Source of the DNA: Blasia pusilla
Taxonomy: Eukaryota > Marchantiophyta > Marchantiopsida > Blasiales
Assembly (NCBI GenBank): GCA_050084515.1
Contig: CM114271.1
Span: forward strand, 5,580,001-5,644,000
Length of the DNA: 64,000 nucleotides
Reading direction: 5' to 3'
The notes under the pieces: generated by a model
Database searches by the model: none
Seen by the model: only the letters and a program-made list of their open reading frames with translations
Told to the model about the DNA's origin: nothing
Translations under genes and position numbers: made by a program
In this document: positions 56,195 to 64,000 of the stretch, piece by piece
Position numbering within the stretch: position 1 is the stretch's first letter
Layout: each line of letters opens with the position of its first letter

Positions 56195-56811
56195 GTCACA
56201 TCTGAATAGCCGATAGGTCGAGATCTATCGTAGATAGGGCGTAGGAGCCTGCGGACTATCTTGAGTGTAACTTTGTCCCACGGTGTCAGATGAGGTTGAG
56301 GATAGATCCATTGTGTCAGGAACGTCGTTTCTGACAACTTTCATTTTGAGGTCTTTTACAGCCGGGTGACTTGTTGACTAGGTCACCCATCCCTGGTAAC
56401 CTGTGCACGCAGGTTACCAAGGGGAGGGCTATTTTTAGGGGAAGAGCTTTTTGGCTCTTCCCAACCCTATATAAGAGAGGAAGATGGCTTTCCTAAGCCA
56501 TCTTTCTCATGTTGGGCCGTTGGAGCACCTGCCTTGTATGTGTGTGAGCTAGGACTAGGGTGCTAGCGTCCGGATTCCTTGATAGCACAGGGTGGACGAG
56601 GCTCGATGTGCCGATGTAGATTGAGGAGTGGAGTTTTAGGCCGGGTGTGCCGATTTTACGACTCTTTATTTTTGTTGTGTGATATCCATGTATATGTATC
56701 AGTTGATTTTTTGTACATCTGTGGATCGACCCATGTGTGGGGAAGATCGATGTTGTGTGGTGTAGATATGACCAGCGATGTATGTTGTGTAGCGATATGT
56801 ATGCGCACGAC
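56195..56811 (+). repeat. 3' LTR of copy A
   Basis: TGTC...GACA, about 617 bp. The first ~480 bases match the 5' LTR. The last ~137 repeat the segment just upstream of the LTR. It contains the TATA-like CCTATATAAGAGAGG at about 56466. It is followed by TCTTGG, with TCTT matching the left flank. Confidence 0.82.
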
Positions 56812-57240
56812 ATCTTGGTCTCTTATCTCTTCTCAAAGAGACCCCTCATCCACATTGCCATACTGGACCTCCATATCCTTCATCAACTCCACGACTTTGA
56901 GCTAAACAAATATCTTGCTCACTAACTTCATCTTCCTCTTGGGGAGATCCTCGTACTTCCGACGCTATTGAATAAAACCTGATCCTTTGTCCAATCATTC
57001 TCTTCCACTTTCCTTGCAAATTCTCCAATTGCACGCTCCGGCCACTTAAGCCGCGACTTTTTGAACTCTCCTTTCAAAACTTTTGGGTCAATGGTGCTAT
57101 CCAAGCGCGCCTTCAATTTATCTACCCTGACGAATTGCGAGACCGTCTTCTTGTTCACCTTCGGAGGGATCTCTGGTGTTGGTATATCGAGGGGTTCTTC
57201 CGTCATCATGATTGTCGTGAGGGCTACGATCTTCATGAGG
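56812..57240 (-). pseudogene. Unrecognised gene, N-terminal part, split by copy A
   Basis: An open frame from 57236 down to 56928, lysine- and proline-rich (IPTPEIPPKVNKKTVSQFVR, then KWPERAIGEFARKVEEND), is continued in another frame by SPQEEDEVSEQDI. It runs up to the copy A boundary with SLRRDKRPR. When the TCTT duplication is collapsed, this joins in frame to REEDSRRPRQYF at 42462. So it is the front half of the gene whose rear half lies at 40757-42462. Family unknown. Confidence 0.5.
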
Positions 57241-57619
57241 TGGCAACTCCATCTTATCTTTTACCTAAATACAAAAAGAAAGACGATTTAGAAATGATTC
57301 CAATAATAGGGATATGATGGCACACGATACATCCGCGCATCAATTAAGATTCATCATTTACAAAATTTCATAGTAACACATTCATCTTTTTGAACCAAGT
57401 CCTTCATTTCTCATGAAAAATATCCAATCCTCAAACTTGTTTACAATCATCGTCTACACCTAATACTTAATCGGGATGATGTAGATTCGAGATCATCGTC
57501 TATACCTAATATTTTCGCATTTACTCTGATATATGCAATAAGAAACTCTAAGCTTTTGCCTACTTTCTAATCATTTCTTAATAAGTAAATCTCACGTTTG
57601 CTTGGGCATTCTTGACAGA

Positions 57620-58060
57620 GAGGTCTCTAGTACAAAAACCGCCTCTAGATGACTTAGAAAAATGACTAGATGTTACTCAAACCGGGCCTTTGTGTGACTA
57701 AGTAATTACTTAACTAGACGCTAGTAATAAAAATTGCTCCTAGTCGTATAAGTTGTTACTAAAACCGAGGGTAGTCGTATGTGAGTCTCTTTTTTGTTAT
57801 TCAACATAGTCACTAAAGATGACTTGATCTAGTATTTTTTTATGACTAGGTTAAGTCATAAAAAATGACTAGACGAGTCATAAAGAATGACTGGACGAGT
57901 AATAAAGAATGACTAGACGAGTCATTAATAATGACTTGGTGAGTCCTTAAGAGTGACTTCTCAGAGTAATAAATATTGACTTCATGTGTCATAAAAGAAT
58001 AACTAAGAGTCATTAAAATGACTTGTCCATGTCATTTACAATCTTATTCACTAACAATAT
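57620..58060. repeat. Short degenerate repeats, CACTA-like subterminal region
   Basis: From CTAGTACAAAAACCGCCTCT (about 57628) the sequence is packed with variants of GACTAGACGAGTCATAAAGA at roughly 18- to 22-base spacing, in both orientations of GACTAG and AGTCAT. Such subterminal arrays, with an ACAAAAACCGC-type start, are typical of CACTA elements, but the terminal CACTA itself has decayed and the other end was not found. Confidence 0.5.
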
Positions 58061-60182
58061 CCAAATAACAACTATACCAGTCATTAGGTATGATATATTG
58101 TTTTATTACTGACAGAAATATGTACATGAAATTGGCATTTTAGTCCATTGTATCCATGAATATGAATTACTCCTTCCTACATATCCTCCCTACACCTATC
58201 GCTACTTCTCTTATATCCATGCAACGAAGATGCCAGTATGTATCTGTTGTACAGTCCTAATTCTACCAGCATCGTGTGAAAACATACAAGCATATTACTC
58301 ATGTACCAACCCATCCATGTTGTAGCATCTGATCACATTAGTTTTTCACAGTAAAAAATCCTTATCTATTGAAAGATACAGATAGCAAATGTTTCTTACA
58401 TCCAATTGTGGCCATAAGTCCAAAGCTACAAAATGTATCCATACATCTTGAAATGGAATATTTTCTTACGTCAAAAGAATGCCTAGTGAATTATAGTGAA
58501 AGATGGTCATCAATGGAAGAACACAAAATCTACTTCTCAATGCAAACTCCCCCTCTGATATTGAGGAGTTGATCACCACAACTTTAGGTAGCCAATACTT
58601 TTATCGACTCAATAATAGCACTCCATAAATGTATGGACAGCCTCAATGGTTGGGGCTAGGACCCATTCAAGGAGTGGAAATGACAAAGGCTACATGTAAC
58701 AGCAAGTCACATATATATAAAGAAGTATTTGGCACCGCATGAGAGGGTCCCTCGGTGTAGTTGGAGAATCCACCCTGCATAGAGTCTACACATGACATAT
58801 ATGTCAGTGTAGTACAAACACATCACACAACCTTCCCACCATCATCCTATGATGTATAATGAAAGAGAAATTTGAGATTGCAAATCAATAGATTCGTACT
58901 ATTCCACTCTTGCCCCGTTGGACAATATCCACCGTATAACAAACTTGGCTTGGAGTTCTGTGCATAGGATCCATCCCTACCGCCTTGAGACATGCTTGCA
59001 TGTCTCTCTCCACTATATTGTACACCCACTTGCTGTTTGAGAGGAATACGACTTTCAAGTAGACGCCCGGGTGCAACATCCCTTGCCCAAGTAGCTTGCC
59101 CCCTAACTATCCCTTTCTGCCAATGCAATGCAACCCACCAATTAGAGGAAATTTCTTTCAAATTCCACTAACCTTGAAACAAAATTATAGACACACATCC
59201 TGTCTAATTGAAACGGAGAAATTATCTGCTCCTTCTTTCCCCCAATAGTTGATAGACAAGGCTTCTTAGGAGCCGGAAGCTCATCTGAGCCTTATTGATG
59301 CTCTTCACCAAAGTCTGCAACAAACTCTGGATCACAAGTGGGAGATTTTTCACCTCCAGTATGAGCATCAATGTGATCAGTAGATTTTTTCATCACTTTG
59401 ATGTACCACAAGGAAGTGGTTTCCATAGGCTTGCATTCTCTTGTAAGCTAAGACGGACATTCAAGGTAGAGCTGACACAAGGTAGACATCCCGGTCCAAA
59501 TTTGGGTGGAAAGCCCCCCGCAAGATCATGGTAAAGATCTTGACCTTCACTTCAAAAGGAAGGCTCCTTAATGTGGACAAAAAGTACCCTCAGTCATTTT
59601 GAACCATTGGTTGAAACGAAACACCCGCCATCACTCTGATGCCATCCAAAGACATGAAGGATGTTACATTCCTAAGACTTCTCTCTCCATAGTGCACAAC
59701 GCTACAACTGCCCGGTATTTAATGACAACAAAACTTCTCTCTCCATTCAAGTGAATACCCCAAATATTTACTAAAGTATAAAAGAGTAGTTAGAACTAAG
59801 TATCAAAGAAGTTACCATACAGATCGTCCACCTTTCCCTCAGGTATCCACCTATGGATCTTTTCATGGATTGGTATAGGGGATCTCTGATATTGAGGAGG
59901 GATTGCTTTTGTATGGGAGATTTTTATTATTGCACTATATGACGCAAATGTCCATTAAGATATCCAATAAGTTCCTACGAAAAAATCCCATGAATTTCAA
60001 TCAGATTTCATACCTTTTTAACCGTGTCCAGGGAAAATGTAGATTCCATATTTTTATACCTGCTTTCTATATGCTCTGAGTCTTTCAAAGCTCTACGAGC
60101 CACCAACAATTATAACACTTGAAACTCTACACCAACACTTTAGAGAGAGAGAGTATCCATTAACTTGCGACCATAGACCCCC
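58061..60182. other. Spacer with no recognised gene
   Basis: Short frames on both strands (for example 58847-59161 minus, 59295-59534 plus) have no recognisable domains. Parts may be decayed transposon sequence linked to the CACTA-like repeats to the left. No RNA gene was seen. Confidence 0.4.
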
Positions 60183-60703
60183 TGCCATGGTTGGTTAAGC
60201 AAGATTAAGCTTCCCTCACACGAAGTAGGGAAGCTTAATCTTGGTCATTCAGTTAAGCACGATTATCTTAACTAGGATTAGTTTAACTCGAGACTATAGT
60301 TAAGATGAGGGTTAGGGTTGCTTGAACATACCCTAAATAATTGAGAAGGAGACCAGCCTCCACTCATTCTCTCATTGCAAAATTATTTTCTCCATGGTGG
60401 TGTGTGAGTGTGAGAGTCATTTTCCACCAGTTATGCTTCTTTAGCAATTTTCTACATAGTGTCAGAGCGATAGGAGAACATCACTTGAAATTCTTGATGT
60501 TTTAGGAGAGAAGAGAGGCAAGAGAAGGCACAATTTCAGTTTGGGAGAAGGAAATTTGTTCATAGCTCACTGGATGCAAATTTCAGATGGAGCTTTGACG
60601 ATGATAAAACTTTGGAGGTCGATTTTTATTTAGGAGTGGTCTATACTTCAATTGGAGGAGTGGAGAGCCTAAAATCATATTTTTTTGAGTGAAATAGTTT
60701 GTC

Positions 60704-61620
60704 ATGGAATATTCCTCAATAACAATCATAGATGAGAAGCTAGATACGTAAAATTACAATGTTTGGAAGTTTCATATGAAACAATTTCGCATGGATCAAG
60801 AACAATGGGAGCTTTTCATAGGTAATGAGGCCAAACCAGAAGGTGACTCAACAGACTTGAATGTTCGCTCTTGGAACAAACATATAAGGCAAGTAATCCA
60901 CTACATTTCAATAATGATTAATTCTCCAATGATAGGACACATTCAAGATGTTGATATTTTGAAGGAGGCTTGGGATGCATTGGAAAAGCTATTCTAGAAA
61001 TCTACGAAGGCCAAAAAACTTCAATTGAAACAATAATTGAACAAAGTGAGGAAATGATCCCAGAGCATCGATGATTATATTTTGAGTATCAAACATATTG
61101 TTGATCGGTTGAATAGCATTGGAGTCATAGTAGAAGATGATGATATGATTTTTTTCACTCTTCAATGTCTTCCAAAGGATTACAAGTCCTTTGAAATCTC
61201 TATCTCTGTGAGAAAGAAATATCCAACCTTTCAAGAGTTAGTTCGAGTGTTAATGAGTGAAGAGATGCGCCTAGTAGGCACCAATATCTCATTTAGTCTA
61301 CAAGAGAGTGTGTTATTTCCACGTTATGGATCAAACATAGGCAGAGATCATGGTAGAAGCTTCCGTCGTCATGGTGCATAGGCACTCAATATAATTTCAC
61401 TCAATCAACTACGAATCAATATCAGACACAATTACAAGGTCATGAAGGTAGAAACCGTTAGGGTCGAGGTCAACAGTAGAAGATCCCTTGATCTTGCAAT
61501 TACTTTCGGATAAAGGGTCACTATGCAAAGTTTTGCTTGAAGATGAAGGCAGATATAAGAACATGAGCCTTGCAGCAATAAAATTATTTGGAGCAACAAC
61601 ACCAAGGGCAATACCAAGAA
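60704..61620 (+). pseudogene. copia gag remnant
   Basis: Starts MEYSSITIIDEKLD; a stop lies in the NYNVWKF region. Further matches are WELFIGNEAKP, DILKEAWDALEKLF and SIDDYILSIKHIVDRLNSIG, as in copia gag polyproteins. At about 61490-61535 a knuckle reads CNYFRIKGHYAKFC: C-x2-C-x4-H-x4-C with the second cysteine changed to phenylalanine. Confidence 0.85.
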
Positions 61621-61679
61621 CAAAAACATTCACAAACTTAGCACCTCTTGGTTATGACTCATCATATGGGAGCAATGAT

Positions 61680-63160
61680 CAAGAAAGATTCGACATCAGA
61701 TTGGTACATTGACTTTGGTGCATCAAATCATATGATTTCACAAGCTAATTGGTTCAGTAGTATGTAGTTGATGAAACATCCTGTAATTGTGCTCATAGGA
61801 GATGATACTCAATATCATATCACGCATACCGGTAAAGTTCAAATAGCTTCAGATGATCTTTGTGCTCCTGGAAATATTCTTTATGTTCCCTATCATTACA
61901 AGAAACTTGATCTTTGTAGGACAGATAGTAGAACAGGGTTATCAAGTGAAGTTTAACATAGATGGTTGTTTCATTGAAACAATGGATGACCAGACTATGA
62001 TAGCCAAAGGAACTAGATATGGCTAAATGTTCAAATTAGATGTTTCTATGCTAGAGATTCAAACAATAATGTATGGTCAAACTCGCCAACTACTTACATA
62101 TCTAAATGTGTAGCATAAGAGAATTAGACATATGAATCTTCAAAGATTACAGAGTCTCATCATGTAATCTAGTAATAGGATTTGCTAAATTAGCAAGTCC
62201 TGCTACATTAGAGGTATGTCTTGCTTGCTAATTTGAAAAACAAGCTAGATTTCCATTTCGAAAGCAAGGTAGAAGAGCATCCAAGATATTGGAGTTGATT
62301 CACAGTAATATATGGACAACATAGCGTTAGTGCTTTACAGTACTTTGTTTTATTTATTGATGACTTCTCTAGGTGTATATGGGTATATTTTTTGAAAGCC
62401 AAGTGAAAGGTATTCTCAGGGTTCCAAACATTCAGAGCTCTAGTAGAGAAGCAAAGTGGAGAACACATTATGAAATTGCGTTTTAATGGAGGAGGAGAAT
62501 ATTTCTCAATAGAGTTTGATGACTACTTACGTCAGAATGATATCCAACGTCAAGTAACTTGCCGTTATATTCCACAACAAAATAGAGAGGCTGAGAGGAA
62601 GAATCGACATATTGCTGAGGCGGCACGAGCTATGCTGAATGAGAAGAACATGCCTAAGGTATATTGGGCAGAGGCTGTAGCGTGTATAGTCTTCTTAATC
62701 AATCGAACTCCAACAACATGAATTCATGATAAGACTATATTCAAAGTCTTCACAGGAAGTAAACTTGATTTTTCCTTCCTAAAAGTATTTGATTATATTT
62801 GTTATGCTCATGTTCCTTCTGAAAGACGTCAAAAATTAGACCCCGAATCTGAAAGATTTATATTGATTGGCTACGTTGATGGAACTAAGGAATACGAGTA
62901 TTACATTCCATCTTCTAGGAAACTTATTATTAGTCGCGATGTTGTCTTTGATGAGCTAAAGTCATGGTATGCTCCATCTGAGCCTACTTCACCTCTAAAC
63001 TCGTCTGTTGAGGGGGATAATAGGACTGTAAACCAACAGACATTGTTTTCAAATTCCCCAAGTACTAATGCAGGATTAGGAGAGGTCCTAGATTCATCAG
63101 TTAAATCTGTGGGTCATGGACAGGAAGAGTATGTATTGAGTATGTTGACACTAGTCACAA
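61680..63160 (+). pseudogene. copia protease and integrase remnants
   Basis: Protease site WYIDFGASNHMIS at about 61702 (D-S-G changed to D-F-G). The integrase front is HKRIRHMNLQRLQSL near 62110. The core shows VLFIDDFSRCIWVYFLKA (first Asp), then KLRFNGGGEYFS at about 62473, where D-N-G-G-E-Y is expected and the Asp is lost, then AERKNRHIAEAARAML (Glu kept). 62863-63165 is the region between integrase and reverse transcriptase. Confidence 0.85.
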
Positions 63161-63309
63161 CTTAAGTCATGTGTCAGAGGCATCTACCTCTCAACAACAA
63201 CTTCGTAGATCAAGTAGAGTCACACATCATGTTGATAGATTCATAAATGAAGGTTTCCTTGCAACACATCATAGTAGTCATCATACATATATGATGACTA
63301 CCCTTTAAG

Positions 63310-64000
63310 AACATGAGCCAAGTTATTTTGAAGAAGTTACAAATAAAGTCGAATGGATTGAAGCTATGGAGGAAGAGTTTATTCCTTTTAGACATCAACA
63401 AACGTGAGAGTTGGTTGATATATCTTCCAATAAGGAAGCCATTGGTTGCAAATGGATTTACAAAATCAAGCGCAATCAAGATGTTACAACTAACATATAG
63501 AAAGTGAGATTGATGGCTAAGGGCTATGCATAACAATACGGCAACGATTATGAGGAAATATTTAGCCCTCTTGCAAAGATGGCGACTACGAGAACAGTGG
63601 TTCCTGTTGTAGAAAGTAAAAAGTGGGGATTACATTATATGGACGTCAAGAATGCCTTCTTGAATGGAAATCTATATGAGGAGGTATATATGACTTAACC
63701 ACTTGGATATGAGCATCCCAAGTTTCTATTTCGGGTATGTAGGTTTAAGAAAGCCGTATACGGGCTCTAACAAGCTCCAAGAGCTTGGTATGGCAAGATT
63801 ACATACATCCCACAAGAGTTGGGTTTTAGGGTAAGTGATTATGACTCCTCGTTATCTGTCTTTAAAGGACAAGATCATATGGTTATCATTGTGTTGTACT
63901 AAGCCCTCTTGATTATTGGGAGTACTAAGGATATGATACAACAACTCAAGCTAAAATTACATGCTGAATTTGATATAAAGGACATAGGAGAACTAAAGTA
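63310..64000 (+). pseudogene. copia reverse transcriptase remnant (partial)
   Basis: Recognised blocks: NKVEWIEAMEEE, CKWIYKIKRNQD, YMDVKNAFLNGNLYEEVYM and AVYGL-x-QAPRAWY. The catalytic YVDD box is destroyed: a stop follows the Tyr, then ALLIIG, near 63900. It runs off the right edge. Confidence 0.88.

Larger units (their letters stand above)
42463..56811 (+). mobile_element. Ty3/gypsy copy A with C5 methyltransferase and PHD finger
   Basis: A near-complete LTR retrotransposon carrying a nested element (48545-53511). It begins TGTCACATCT and ends GCGCACGACA; TCTT flanks both sides (42459-42462 and 56812-56815), and collapsing these restores one continuous reading frame in the split gene around it. 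Internal order: 5' LTR, leader, gag with two CCHC knuckles, protease, cytosine methyltransferase, reverse transcriptase, RNase H, integrase, PHD finger, 3' LTR. Nucleotide divergence between the two LTRs is several percent (nine differences in the first ~115 bases compared), so it is not young. In-frame stops and several frameshifts make it inactive. Confidence 0.9.
60183..64000 (+). mobile_element. Ty1/copia element, decayed, truncated by window edge
   Basis: A putative short LTR (about 60183-60456, containing the 13-bp hairpin ATTAAGCTTCCCT/AGGGAAGCTTAAT) ends in CTACA. It is followed by a primer-binding-site-like TAGTGTCAGAGC (60457-60468; consensus TGGTATCAGAGC). Gag, protease, integrase and reverse transcriptase follow in copia order (integrase before reverse transcriptase). 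Many stops and frameshifts make it inactive. The LTR start is uncertain because the 3' LTR is outside the window. Confidence 0.85.

Noticed and set aside
42463-56811. Copy A as an inserted virus or bacterial methyltransferase island
   Set aside because: LTRs, gag knuckles, protease, RT, RNase H and integrase flank the methyltransferase in polyprotein order, and two other copies carry it in the same place.

Overview
The window is nuclear DNA of a land plant. Two ordinary plant genes with GT-AG introns and plant-type protein sequence, CNOT11 and an ABCC transporter, sit in AT-rich, transposon-packed DNA. I see nothing bacterial or organellar, and I cannot name the species.

Layout. 1-4136 (minus): most of CNOT11, a CCR4-NOT complex subunit, cut by the left window edge. 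4137-9300: AT-rich DNA with a large inverted repeat, a ~112-bp triplicate and a Helitron-like terminus. 9300-12810: fragments of LTR retrotransposons, including a minus-strand piece of the methyltransferase-bearing Ty3/gypsy family described below and a plus-strand integrase piece of the same family. 12825-15650: an array of ~180-bp repeats. 17135-26730 (minus): a full-length ABCC (MRP-type) ABC transporter in 11 exons, whose only visible lesion is one missing base. 26731-30328: intergenic DNA with a foldback element. 30329-32608: an LTR-like segment with a very GC-rich core, then a second array related to the first. 32609-39689: a decayed gypsy copy (copy C), itself hit by other elements. 40641-57236: an unrecognised, broken minus-strand gene with a RING-like zinc finger, split by gypsy copy A (42463-56811). 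Copy A carries inside its reverse transcriptase a deletion derivative of a chromodomain gypsy element (element B, 48545-53511, perfect 5-bp target duplication). 57240-60180: CACTA-like repeats and unassigned DNA. 60183-64000: a decayed Ty1/copia element running off the right edge.

Main discovery. The copy A family encodes gag with two CCHC knuckles, an aspartic protease, a cytosine-C5 DNA methyltransferase domain in the protease reading frame, reverse transcriptase/RNase H, and an integrase that ends in a PHD finger rather than a chromodomain. Methyltransferase motifs I, IV (PCQ), VI (ENV), VIII and IX/X occur in canonical, non-rearranged order and look DNMT3-like. Two further copies (minus strand 9600-11200, and 36930-37200) retain parts of the same domain in the same place, so it belongs to the family and is not a chance insertion. 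All copies here are dead.

The element would have combined a DNA-methylation writer with a histone-tail reader. Its in-frame stops in copy A all fit C-to-T or G-to-A change, as expected of a methylated, silenced element. All functional statements are inferred from sequence reading alone.
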